Assembly: GCA_905182545.1 (NCBI GenBank)
Contig: CAJJBY010000005.1
Span: 23,528-87,527, forward strand
Source of the DNA: an uncultured Candidatus Puniceispirillum sp.
Lineage (GTDB): Bacteria > Pseudomonadota > Alphaproteobacteria > Puniceispirillales > Puniceispirillaceae
Reading direction: 5' to 3'
Length of the DNA: 64,000 bases
The notes beneath the pieces were generated by a model, which ran no database searches, had not been told where the DNA came from, and saw only the letters and a program-made list of their open reading frames with translations. Position 1 is the stretch's first letter, and each line of letters starts with the position of its first letter. Shown here in pieces: positions 8,849 to 18,243 of the stretch. A program made the position numbers and the translations under genes.

Positions 8849-11171
8849 GCTTTTGCCTTTGAATCTTGGCGGCGCCCATCTTCAATCAGGGGCGGCTTAT
8901 GCGCTGTCATCGCAACCGCGCCGCCAGTCCATTTTTCCACCTCGACAAGACAAGAATGCGCGGCTGGCCCCTGCGCCAATTTTGACGTGCCAAGATCCGG
9001 CGTCAATACATTGGGATTTCCATGATGACAGCTAAGGCCGGACGCCCCTGACGGATCGGGATCAAACCATGCGCCAGTGCTGACGATCAGCACCCCCTGC
9101 ATCACCTCATCACTGACAATCGCCCCGCAAAGACATGATCCACGATCATTATAAAGCCTCACAATATCGCCATTTTCAATGGCGCGTTCGGCGGCATCTT
9201 GGCGGTTGATCTTGACCGGCTCATGGCCAGCAATTTTCGCAGTCACGGCTTATGTTGCCATGATCAAGCTGCGAGTGAAGCCGCGCGGTTGGCTGGTTTC
9301 CAAGAAGATGTAGCTGCGAGCCACGATCAGGGCTACCAAGCCATTCAGGCGGTTCAAACCAGCATGGATGCGGCGCACAATCATCATAGTCAAAGCCGGC
9401 AATGGCTTGTGAAAATATCTCAATCTTGCCGCTTGGCGTTGCCAATGGAATTGGCCATCGGGTCGGCGCGGAAATCGGCAAACATGACATGCGCTGTTTC
9501 AGGGGGTGGTAATTTAAACCAGCCATCTTTGCGAAAGGCATCATAGCTTGGCAATTCATGACCTTGCTCGGCTGATGCCTGTTTGGTGACATCATAAAGC
9601 CAGCGCTGCCAATCTTCGGCGGATCGGCCTTCGGTATAGGTGTTTTCGGCACCCATTTTGGCGGCAATGCCGCAGAAAATTTCAAAATCATCACGCGCAT
9701 CGCCAACGGGCGCAATCGCCGCCTGCATCGACACGAAATAATTATCCATTGGCGACATGGCGATATCGGTTCGTTCAAGCGAGGTGGTGCAAGGCAGAAT
9801 AATATCGGCATGTTTGGCAAGCGCGTTCCAGCACCATTCATGCGCAATGATTGTGTCCGGCTTGCGCCAGCCAGCCAAAAGCCGCGTCAAATCTTGGTGA
9901 TGGTGAAACGGATTACCGCCAGCCCAATAGATCATCTTGATATCGGGATAGCGATAGCGCCCGCCATCATAGTCAAATTCATCACCCGGATGAAGAAGCA
10001 TATCGGCAATGCGGGCAACAGGGATAAAGGTTTCAACATCATTCTTGCCCTGCGGCACTGCGGCAACCGGCAAACGCTGGATATGATTGCCAACCGTATT
10101 CACTGCCGAATAGCCAAGCCCAAATCCACCACCAGGCAAACCGATCTGGCCAAGCATGGCCGCAAGCGTAATCCCCGCCCAAAAAGGCTGTTCCCCATGC
10201 GCCTGCCGCGTCAAAGACCAGCTGAATGACAGCATCGTCCGCGATTTTGCCATGCGGCGGGCAAGCGTCTTAATTGCCTCGGCATCCATCGCGCAGATGG
10301 CACCAGCCCATGAAGCATCTTTGACAATACCGTCACTGGCACCGGTTAGATATTCGGCAAATTGGTCAAAACCAACACAATAGCGATCAAGAAAGGCTCG
10401 GTCATGCAAGCCTTCGTCAAGCAGCACATGGCAAAGCCCAATCATCAGGGCGGCATCACTATTCGGGCGAATCGACAGCCACGCGGCATCGACATCATCA
10501 ATCATGTCTGAACGAAGTGGCGAGACTGAGATAAATTCAACACCATTTTTATGCGCTTCTAGAATGGATTCCTTCTGAATATGACGGCCAAGGCCGCCTT
10601 GCCCAATCTGCCCGTTTTTCAGCGCCACCCCCCCAAAGGCAACAAATAGTTGGCAATGATCACGAACCGATGCCCAGCTTGTCTGATTATAAATATAATC
10701 ACGGAAACGGCCGATCACATGCGGCACAATCACCTCGGCAGCGGCAAAGCTGTAGGTATTGACCGATTTGGTATAGCCACCAACCGAATTTAAAAACCGG
10801 TGCAATTGCCCGGGCGCATGGTGAAACCGGCCAGCACTTGCCCAGCCATATGATCCAGCATAAATCGCCTCATTCCCATGCGCGGCGATCACACGCTCAA
10901 GCTCGGCAGCGACAATCTGATTTGCCTGATCCCAGCTAACCCGCACAAATGGATCAATTCCGCGCCGTTCAGGTTGGCTTCCCGGCCCTGATTCAAGCCA
11001 GCTTTTCCGTATCATCGGCCCTATGATGCGCGATTCATTGTCAATCACATCAACAATGCCTTTGCCAATTTCGCTTGGGTCAGAATCCTCGGCAAAATGG
11101 CTAAGGCCGGTCAAACGGCCATCCTTGACATGGGCGTGATAGGTTCCCCAATGTGCGCTGGTAAGGCTCAT
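8845..11171 (-). CDS. bisC: Molybdopterin oxidoreductase, BisC/TorA-type S-/N-oxide reductase (two frameshifts)
   Basis: Restored length is ~774 residues, close to E. coli BisC. The protein spans three frames: 11171 to ~9450, ~9450 to ~9248, and ~9248 to 8845. One extra base at 9449-9452 (TPSGKIEIF follows) and one at 9247-9248 (VTAKIAGHEPV follows) explain both breaks; catalytic and cofactor regions are otherwise intact. The Mo-ligand serine is probably Ser141 in NTYSFAAAEV, aligned with DYS of DMSO reductase. LHLLGNQPTARLHSQLDHG and RLYNDRGSC mark the C-terminal cofactor domain. There is no Tat signal, so it should be cytoplasmic, as for biotin/methionine sulfoxide reductases. Start 11171 has AGGA upstream. 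Confidence 0.85.
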
Positions 11172-11443
11172 CTTATCGCATTCCTTGCTGACGTTACTCT
11201 GGGCTAGCATAATTACGGGCTGGCATTATCGCGGTACGCCAGCATGGTTTCACTAATCACTATGCTAAAAACAATACGCCACTGCTGGTAAAAATCTATC
11301 AGAAATCAAACAAGCGCAAAAATGACTTTGCTGGCACTTGTATTCGCCTTGGCAAGATCTGTATTTTTTTGTTGCCATCGCTGGCAGGAAAACCACATTA
11401 ATAGATAGCGCATTTATCTTCGTTTTTTCATTACGGCAACCGG

Positions 11444-12265
11444 ATGGCCTTTATGTCAAACCCAGCTTCACCCGATCTTCCCATTTATGAACTTTATGCC
11501 ATTCGCTATGCCGCCCGCGATGCGGTACGAAGCGAACATTTTATTGGCGGTGACCCGCATGATGGCCCCATGCCAATGGATTATTTTGTTTGGCTGGCCA
11601 AGTCAGATGATCATATTGTGGTGATTGATACCGGCTTTACCGCCGAAATGGCGATCAAGCGCAAGCGTGATTTCATTCAATGCCCAATTCAGACTTTGGC
11701 TGATTTTGGCATCACCGCCGATGCGGTGGATGATGTTGTTCTAACGCATCTTCACTATGATCATTCGGGCAATTTTGACCGGTTTCCGAATGCACAATTC
11801 CATCTTCAAGAACAAGAGCTGCAATTTGCCACTGGCCGCTATATGCGATATCCACAATTGCAGCATGCATTTGAACTGGATGATATTTGCGGCATTGTTC
11901 GGCTTAATTACGCGCAAAAGGTCACCTTCTATGATGGTGATGATGATTTATCATCAGGGCTGCGGCTGCATCGTACAGGCGGCCATTCGGCGGGGTTGCA
12001 ATTTGTTTCGGTTCACACCAAACGCGGCTGGGTTGTTCTGGCATCGGATGCCAGCCATTATTACGAACATATGCAGGATTATCGCCCCTTCACCATTGCC
12101 TTTCATGTTGGCGAGATGATGGAAAGCTTTGACCGGCTGAAAAAGGTCGCACCAAGCCCCGATCATATCATTCCAGGACATGATCCAAAGGTGATGGAGC
12201 GCTATCCTGCTGTTGCTGGTAAAGAAGGTTTGATGGTTCGCCTTGATGAAATGCCAAAACCGTAA
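11444..12265 (+). CDS. Metallo-beta-lactamase fold hydrolase, N-acyl homoserine lactonase family
   Basis: A 273-residue hydrolase (ATG at 11444, or 11453 with two codons fewer plus). VLTHLHYDHSGNF at ~100-112 is the HxHxDH zinc motif; further ligands are the histidine of TGGHSAGLQ, the aspartate of LASDASHY and the histidine of IIPGHDPKV. The overall order matches AttM/AiiB-like AHL lactonases, but many relatives hydrolyse other lactones or esters. No LuxI/LuxR genes are in the window, so quorum quenching should not be assumed. It ends 3 bases before the convergent SET gene. Confidence 0.85.
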   Translation: MAFMSNPASPDLPIYELYAIRYAARDAVRSEHFIGGDPHDGPMPMDYFVWLAKSDDHIVVIDTGFTAEMAIKRKRDFIQCPIQTLADFGITADAVDDVVLTHLHYDHSGNFDRFPNAQFHLQEQELQFATGRYMRYPQLQHAFELDDICGIVRLNYAQKVTFYDGDDDLSSGLRLHRTGGHSAGLQFVSVHTKRGWVVLASDASHYYEHMQDYRPFTIAFHVGEMMESFDRLKKVAPSPDHIIPGHDPKVMERYPAVAGKEGLMVRLDEMPKP

Positions 12266-12268
12266 TGA

Positions 12269-12658
12269 TTAGGTGCGGCTATCCCAATAGTCGCTGCCAT
12301 AATCATGCAGGATTTCATCACCCGCTTTAATATCGGCAAGCGCGGTAAATTCGACAAAGCGATTATCACCATCGGCAATTTGCCATTCGGCATTTGGCGG
12401 CGCGCCATGATTATAAATCATCCCGCAACCCAAAACGCAAAGATAGTCGGTTTTCACATCGGGGCTTGTGAACAGATAATCATTCAGCCGGTTAATTTCC
12501 TGCAAATCATCATCATCAATCACAAGATAGAAACAGCGTTCAATAACGCTGTCCTTTGGCAGATCGACACAAGCAAAAACACCAAGCCCATGAAGCTTTG
12601 AGTCACGAACCTCAATCAATGCGGCCTGACCATTGGCTAATTTGGAAGATGATGTCAT
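12269..12658 (-). CDS. Small SET-domain protein (putative lysine methyltransferase)
   Basis: A 129-residue protein that is almost entirely a SET domain. SKLHGLGVFA is the N-terminal GxG motif, MIYNHGAPPNAEW carries the NHxxxPN motif that binds S-adenosylmethionine, and AGDEILHDYGSDYW is the C-terminal GEE-L-DYG active-site block with the catalytic tyrosine. Bacterial stand-alone SET proteins of this size resemble the viral vSET type; their substrates are largely unknown. It lies alone between convergent and divergent metabolic genes with no obvious operon partner. Confidence 0.85.
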   Translation of the reverse strand: MTSSSKLANGQAALIEVRDSKLHGLGVFACVDLPKDSVIERCFYLVIDDDDLQEINRLNDYLFTSPDVKTDYLCVLGCGMIYNHGAPPNAEWQIADGDNRFVEFTALADIKAGDEILHDYGSDYWDSRT

Positions 12659-12895
12659 TAAACTGTCTCCTATTTGGGCATTGTCTTCATTTGGGCACGA
12701 TTACGTTATCAATGATCATAAACAGGTTTGACCAAGATCGTCAGTGCCAAATCATCCGGTCATGATGGGCGGTGGGGGTTTTTGATAATCCTGTTGCCTT
12801 GGGCCACTTGACCAGCAAAGATAGACTAAGCGCATGCATGATTTGTCCACTGCGCATTTCAATGTCTTTATTTATTTTTACAGAGGCCTATCAAC

Positions 12896-14110
12896 GTGAC
12901 AGCGCAATCTTCACCAAATACCCCTTTGCTTTTCACCCCAATAAAATTTCGCGGGCTTGAGGTCCGCAACCGCATCATGGCATCGCCAATGTGCCAATAT
13001 CACTCGGATGATGGTGGCCCAAATGATTGGCATATGATGCATCTTGGCAGGCTTGCCATTGGTGGCTGTGGTATCGTGTTTGGCGAAGAGACCGCAGTTG
13101 AGCCCGATGGCCGCAAAACCCATTCATGTGCTGGCCTTTATAATCAAAGCCATATTGCCGCCTATCGCCGCTTGACTGATATGATCAAACAGCATGGCGC
13201 GGTGCCGGCAATCCAGCTTGGCCATTCGGGTCGCAAGGGATCATGCCATGGCGCGATTGAAGATTGGCGCCCGCTTACCGCCGAAGATGCCAAAAACGGC
13301 TTGCCACCATGGCAAATTATGACACCATCTGCGGCCATAAGCCCGACCCGCCCCATTCCGCCAAAAGAAATGGATTATGATGATATCAAGCGGGTTATCG
13401 AGGCCTTTCGCACTGCAACAAAGCGAAGCATTGACGCCGGTTATGACATTGTTGAAATCCATGGCGCACATGGCTATCTCATTCATCAATTCCTGTCCTC
13501 ATCGGCCAATCAACGTGACGATACCTATGGTGGTTCATTGGAAAACCGTATGCGCTTAGCTGTCGAAGTTGGCGCGGCAGTTCGTGAAGAATGGCCACAA
13601 GACAAACCGGTTTTTTTCCGGCTTTCAGCCGTTGATGGCAAGGGCGGCAGTTGGCGATTGACAGATTCAATTGCCTTGGCAAAGGCGCTTCGTGTGGTTG
13701 ATATTGATGTTGTCGATGTATCATCTGGCGGCGTGACCGGATCAAGTGACATGCCGATGGTGCCAAGGATACCGGCATATCAGGCCAGTTTTTCCGGCCG
13801 TATCCGCTATGAAGCCAAGATCAAAACCGTTGCCGTTGGCGGAATCACAACCGCCAAGCAGGCCGAAGATATCTTGCAGGCAGGGGATGCGGATATTATC
13901 GCCATGGCACGAGAATTATTATGGAATGCCGATTGGCCAGCCCATGCGGCTGAGGCACTCGGCGTTGATGACCCATTTTCCTATTTGCCAACAGGATATG
14001 CACATCGCCTTCGTCTTCGCGAAGCGCAAAAGACAATGGATATCAATCAGGATCAAAATCTAATTGCCAAAAGTCTTCGCTATTTTCTAGATGACAGCAC
14101 GTCATCCTGA
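12896..14110 (+). CDS. NADH:flavin oxidoreductase, Old Yellow Enzyme (YqjM-like)
   Basis: A 404-residue FMN-dependent ene-reductase starting at GTG 12896. ASPMCQYHSDDG carries the cysteine typical of the thermophilic-like/YqjM class; QLGHSGRKGS and EIHGAHGYLIHQFLSS hold the FMN and substrate-binding histidines; NQRDDTYGGSLENRMRL is the family signature. It would reduce activated C=C bonds with NAD(P)H. Its last 31 bases overlap the convergent CaiB relic. C-terminal ~40 residues (HRLRLREAQKTMD onward) extend past the barrel, slightly longer than YqjM. Confidence 0.9.
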   Translation: MTAQSSPNTPLLFTPIKFRGLEVRNRIMASPMCQYHSDDGGPNDWHMMHLGRLAIGGCGIVFGEETAVEPDGRKTHSCAGLYNQSHIAAYRRLTDMIKQHGAVPAIQLGHSGRKGSCHGAIEDWRPLTAEDAKNGLPPWQIMTPSAAISPTRPIPPKEMDYDDIKRVIEAFRTATKRSIDAGYDIVEIHGAHGYLIHQFLSSSANQRDDTYGGSLENRMRLAVEVGAAVREEWPQDKPVFFRLSAVDGKGGSWRLTDSIALAKALRVVDIDVVDVSSGGVTGSSDMPMVPRIPAYQASFSGRIRYEAKIKTVAVGGITTAKQAEDILQAGDADIIAMARELLWNADWPAHAAEALGVDDPFSYLPTGYAHRLRLREAQKTMDINQDQNLIAKSLRYFLDDSTSS

Positions 14111-14328
14111 TTATCTATCTGCGGTGAGTCGATCAGTTCGATGCTGCCAGCCTTTTCATCAAAAAGACCTATGATGCCATCAGCGAAAAGCTGGTCAATT
14201 TCGGCTGGTGAAAAGCCAAGGTTGGCAAGGATCAAACCCGCAGTTGGCCCCATGACCGTATGGCCAAAATCAAGCACCCGAACACCGATAATGGCAAGGT
14301 GCCCGCATTCATGATGCGGCGCTATCAA
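14080..14328 (-). pseudogene. CaiB/BaiF CoA-transferase relic with internal deletion
   Basis: An 82-residue frame joining the two ends of a CaiB protein. Residues ~13-36 (IIGVRVLDFGHTVMGPTAGL then ILANLG) are the normal CaiB N-terminus; directly after comes FSPAEIDQLFADGIIG, the normal C-terminus. The ~330-residue middle, including the catalytic aspartate, is gone and the join is in frame at an LG pair, which suggests recombination between short CTTGGC-like repeats. It overlaps the end of the CoA ligase gene by 20 bases and closes that operon. A functional mini-protein cannot be excluded but no active site remains. Confidence 0.7.
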
Positions 14329-16480
14329 GCATTGGCTGCAGTTGAATGCGGATCAGCGCATCAAGCATCAAAACCCCATCAGCCTGCACCAGCACCGGAT
14401 TGATTTCCGCTTCGGCAATACGGCGAAGATTGGCGAGCTGTGACAGATTGGCAACCAGATCGGCAAGCGCCTCCAGATCCCCCTTTGCCGTGCCACGATA
14501 ACCACGAAGCGCGGCAAACCCTTTGACCTCGTCAATCATTTTGCGCGCCGTTGCAAGGTTAACTGGTGCTGGGCGAATGCTGACATCTTTGTAAATTTCG
14601 GCAAAAATGCCGCCTGCGCCAACGGTAATGATCGGCCCAACAAGATTATCATGCCGCAAACCGACAAGCGCCTCACCAAGCCCGAATGCCATCTCTTGAA
14701 GCAACAGACCTTCAATGTTGGCGGCAGGGAGATGACTTGTCACGGCTTGCCGCATTTGCGCCACCGCCGCATCAAGCGCATCACCGGTTTCGATTGATAA
14801 AACTACTGCGCCGTAATCAGATTTATGCGGCAGATCTGGTGACACAAGCTTGGCGACAAGCGGATAGGCAAGCCCCGCTTTTGCAACAGATGCAGATGCC
14901 GGTTGCGGCTTGATTTCCGGCAATGGCAAAAATAGCTGGCGCGGCCCCTTCAAACCAAGGCTGGTAAAAATCTGGTTGCCGTCAACTTCATTCAGCACGC
15001 CGCCATCACCCCCAATCGCCGCCGCCTTTATCACCGCATCAAGCTGCTGCTGAACATTTTTCAAATCAATTGCATCATCGAGATGATCATCCAATGTGCT
15101 GGACTGGGCAGCAAGCAATAGCGCAACACTGTCAGCGCAGCTTTCAACACTGCCAAAACACGGAATGCCATTCGCTTCAAGCATCGCCATTGATTGTTTT
15201 GCAATTGGCAGCGGAAAGGCAATGACCGGCGCAGCGGCTGGATTTTCCTCAACCGCATCAATGATTGGCTTTACCGCCAGTTCCGGATTGAATTGTGCTG
15301 ACGACCCAATCGCCACAACCACAATGCCTGTTTCCGGATCATTGATGAGCTGCGTTATCGTTTTTTTCATGATGTCATATTGCGCACCAGCAAGCGTTAC
15401 ATCGACAAGCTTACCACTGCCGCACGGAATCTGCTGATCCTTGAAAAATATCGTTGAGGCGGGGCTTAATCCGGCAAGGTCAACCCCGCGGATACTAAGC
15501 TGATCAACAAGCATGGCACCGCCGCCACCGGTTGTGGTGACTACGGTTGCGCGGCGCGGGCGGGATTTCAATTGCGGCTTTTTCAATAGTAATGCTGGCG
15601 CTTCAAACAACGCATCAAACTGGCTGACCTCGGCAATATCATGATGCGCCAGAAAGGCACGAACGGCTTTGGCTTCTCCAGTCATTGCGCCGGTATGCGA
15701 CACTGACAAAGCCTGACCATCGCTGGATTTCCCCAGCATATAAGTTACCACCGGCTTGCCAAGGCGATTGGCCGCTGCGGCAAAAGTGGCGAAAATTTCC
15801 GGATTGCGCATGGTTTCAAGAAACAGCACAAAGCCATCAATATGATCATCTTCAACCAATTCAAGGCCAATCGAACCAACACAAGATTGCGCCTCATTAC
15901 CAAGCGAGATCAGCGCCGCAAACCCAATATTGCGTTCTTGTCCACGTGAAATCAGCGTGCCAATCAAACTGCCACTATGCGATAAAACAGCAAGCCGCCC
16001 ACGCGGTAACTCATCGGTTTTAAAGGCGGCATTGGTGGTGCAAACAAAACCGTTATTCGTATTCACCACACCCATCGAATTTGGCCCAATAAGGACCATA
16101 TTGGCAGCCTTGGCCTTGGCAACAAGCCGCGCTTGGCGTGCCTTGCCCGCATCGCCAGCCTCGGCAAATCCATCAGCAAGAATGGAAACAACCCTTACCC
16201 CCGCCACAATGCAATCATCAAGCGCCGCCTCGACCAAATCCGTGCCGATAAGGATATAGGCGTGATCCACCTTATCTGGAATGGCCGTTACCGACCGATA
16301 GGCTTTTTGACCAAGCACCTCATCATGGCGCGGATTTACAATATAGATGTTACCGGCAAAGCCGTGTTGCTGACAAAATTGCAGCGGGCGCGCCGATAGT
16401 TTTTTGGCATCCCCCGACACCCCGATCAATGCAACCGATTGCGGCGCAATAAGTGGCTGTGCAAAATCGGTCATGATCAT
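14309..16480 (-). CDS. Acetate-CoA ligase (ADP-forming)-type acyl-CoA synthetase, fused subunits
   Basis: A 723-residue NDP-forming acyl-CoA synthetase. The N-terminus (SVALIGVSGDAKK) is the CoA-binding Rossmann domain, the middle holds succinyl-CoA-ligase-like domains (LSHSGSLIGTL, VTTTGGGGAMLVDQ), and the last ~220 residues are the ATP-grasp domain (YPLVAKLVSPDLPHKSDYG, GPIITVGAGGIFAEIYKD). It would interconvert an acyl-CoA and its acid with ATP formation or use. Start at 16480 or at the ATG two codons in. Its first codons overlap the stop of the acyl-CoA dehydrogenase by four bases, so they are coupled. Confidence 0.9.
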   Translation of the reverse strand: MIMTDFAQPLIAPQSVALIGVSGDAKKLSARPLQFCQQHGFAGNIYIVNPRHDEVLGQKAYRSVTAIPDKVDHAYILIGTDLVEAALDDCIVAGVRVVSILADGFAEAGDAGKARQARLVAKAKAANMVLIGPNSMGVVNTNNGFVCTTNAAFKTDELPRGRLAVLSHSGSLIGTLISRGQERNIGFAALISLGNEAQSCVGSIGLELVEDDHIDGFVLFLETMRNPEIFATFAAAANRLGKPVVTYMLGKSSDGQALSVSHTGAMTGEAKAVRAFLAHHDIAEVSQFDALFEAPALLLKKPQLKSRPRRATVVTTTGGGGAMLVDQLSIRGVDLAGLSPASTIFFKDQQIPCGSGKLVDVTLAGAQYDIMKKTITQLINDPETGIVVVAIGSSAQFNPELAVKPIIDAVEENPAAAPVIAFPLPIAKQSMAMLEANGIPCFGSVESCADSVALLLAAQSSTLDDHLDDAIDLKNVQQQLDAVIKAAAIGGDGGVLNEVDGNQIFTSLGLKGPRQLFLPLPEIKPQPASASVAKAGLAYPLVAKLVSPDLPHKSDYGAVVLSIETGDALDAAVAQMRQAVTSHLPAANIEGLLLQEMAFGLGEALVGLRHDNLVGPIITVGAGGIFAEIYKDVSIRPAPVNLATARKMIDEVKGFAALRGYRGTAKGDLEALADLVANLSQLANLRRIAEAEINPVLVQADGVLMLDALIRIQLQPMLDSAAS

Positions 16481-17646
16481 GCGCCATCTTTTGCCGGTTT
16501 GGGCGGGCGCTGTGAAAAGCGGCGTTCAAAAATACCTTCGGCGATCCGGTTTTTCAGAATTTCAGTTGACCCACCGGCAATCATCCAGCCGCGCGTGCGG
16601 CGCATGCAATATTGAACAATATTATCATCACTAAACCCAAGCGCACCCATGATTTGCAAGGCCTCATTTGCCGCATAGAAACCAGCATCATTACAAGCCA
16701 GTTTTGCCAGCGCCGAATCCTGCGCCGACGGCAGGTCATTATCGGCGCGTGTAACCGCCCGCATCAGCAATAGCTGTGCTGCCTCAAGCCGCATTTGCAT
16801 TTCAGCAAATTTCCATTGAAGCCCCTGAAACTCGCAAATATCACGCCCAAACTGGCGGCGCGTTTTGGCATGATCACGCGCCTCGTTAAAGGCTTTGCGC
16901 CCCACCGCCACCGCGCGCGCTGCATTACCAAGCCGTTCAATATTGAATCCCGAAATCTGTTTTTTAAATCCGCCTGAACCAAGCAGAATATTGGCTTTGG
17001 GAATGCGGCAATTATCGAAATAAAGCGGCGACCATGATTCGCCATTCATATAGCGATAGCCCGGGCCAATTTCAAAACCGGCGGTGCCTTTTTCAATAAG
17101 CGCCGATCCAATGCCCTCGGTTCCGGGGCCAAAGCGAAGATAGATCAAAAACACTTCGGCATCACCACTATTCGTGCCGAAAACCTTGCTTCCATTGACC
17201 AGAAAATCATCACCATCGGGCGTTGCCGATGTTTTCAATTCAGTCACTGACGAGCCAGCATCAGGTTCGGACATGCCAACCGACATAACTCCGTTGCCAG
17301 CCAGAAGATCAGGTAGAATCCGCGCCAACTGATCGGCGTTTGCATATTCGGCAAAGGTGCGGATTGCGCCAAAATTTCCAGCCTGCACAACATCGGCACT
17401 TCGCGGACAGACCTCAGCAATGGCCTGAATTGCTAGCACCGCATCGGTTAGGCTTCCGCCAATACCGCCCTTGGATTCAGGAATGGTGATCCCAAGCAAT
17501 CCCATTTCGGCGAACCGCGCCGCAATATCCCATAAATAGCCATCGCTATTGGCCCGATCAACCGCACCATCGGCAAGTTCATTGACGGCAAATCGTTTCA
17601 CTGAATCATAAAAAATTTGTTGATCCTGCGTCAGTTCAAAATCCAT
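16477..17646 (-). CDS. Acyl-CoA dehydrogenase
   Basis: A 389-residue flavin dehydrogenase, complete. VGMSEPDAGSSVTELKT (~120-136) is the FAD/substrate loop; the C-terminal block MGALGFSDDNIVQYCMRRTRGWMI, split around the active-site region, and GGSTEILKNRIAEGIF are conserved family ends. It starts directly after the stop of the enoyl-CoA hydratase relic, whose last codons (AGAGGATC) supply its ribosome binding site. Operon order is hydratase relic, dehydrogenase, NDP-forming ligase, CaiB relic: an acyl-CoA degradation set, substrate unknown. Confidence 0.9.
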   Translation of the reverse strand: MDFELTQDQQIFYDSVKRFAVNELADGAVDRANSDGYLWDIAARFAEMGLLGITIPESKGGIGGSLTDAVLAIQAIAEVCPRSADVVQAGNFGAIRTFAEYANADQLARILPDLLAGNGVMSVGMSEPDAGSSVTELKTSATPDGDDFLVNGSKVFGTNSGDAEVFLIYLRFGPGTEGIGSALIEKGTAGFEIGPGYRYMNGESWSPLYFDNCRIPKANILLGSGGFKKQISGFNIERLGNAARAVAVGRKAFNEARDHAKTRRQFGRDICEFQGLQWKFAEMQMRLEAAQLLLMRAVTRADNDLPSAQDSALAKLACNDAGFYAANEALQIMGALGFSDDNIVQYCMRRTRGWMIAGGSTEILKNRIAEGIFERRFSQRPPKPAKDGA

Positions 17647-18021
17647 CTAGCGATCCTCTGCATGGTTAAAAATTGCTGCGCCATTCACCGCCGCTGTAAC
17701 CGGCTTGTCCATATGATAGATTGTTGAAATCAGCCGATGCGTCTGTTTTTGCCGCTTCCAGCCATTAAACCCAACCTTGCCGCGTGGTGCCTCTAACCGT
17801 TCGCGCATGCTGCCAATATCACCGCCAGCGCGAAAACTGCTTCCAGCACCGCTTAAAACAACGGCGCCAACAGCATCATCGGCATTGACCGCTTGCTGCG
17901 CATCAATCAGCGCATTGCGCATGGCGCCATTGATGGCATTGCGCTTTTTGGCACGGTTCAGGGTCACAATTGCCACCTGATCAGGATGGGTTATATGACT
18001 AAACGAGTCCGGATTTGTCAT
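17647..18021 (-). pseudogene. Enoyl-CoA hydratase/isomerase relic with internal deletion
   Basis: About 124 residues from the ATG at 18021 (the frame is open to 18144). The first part is a normal crotonase N-terminus: VAIVTLNRAKKRNAING, GAGSSFRAGGDIGSMRE and KPVTAAVNGAA. The protein should continue about 130 residues with the second catalytic region, but instead runs into IFNHAEDR and stops next to the dehydrogenase start. That tail looks like the natural C-terminal end, so the middle was probably removed in frame. The canonical FCAGGD-type loop reads FRAGGD. Without the second half it should be inactive. Confidence 0.7.
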
Positions 18022-18243
18022 CAGCAGGCTACCTTGATGATTTATTGATTCTAGCGCCATTACAGGCGTCATATCGAGGGTCAGTATCGTTAAGTTCAAA
18101 GCTATACTCAGACTTAGGTTAAGGTAAAAAAATGCCCTTGTCATTGATCAGATTTATTTAATAAGAACCATTTTGGCCTTGCCGCAGCGCCATTCTATTG
18201 AAAGATAAATTCAACCTCGCGGCCAGATTCCTGTGGTGCTGAT

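Noticed and set aside
9221..9847. A separate minus-strand gene of 208 codons
   Set aside because: Only its second half (TPSGKIEIFSQ onward) is meaningful, and that is the middle section of the frameshifted BisC-type gene.
11444..12265. Quorum-quenching role for the lactonase-like gene
   Set aside because: The zinc motif fits the family, but no luxI/luxR genes are near and many relatives are general lactonases or esterases.
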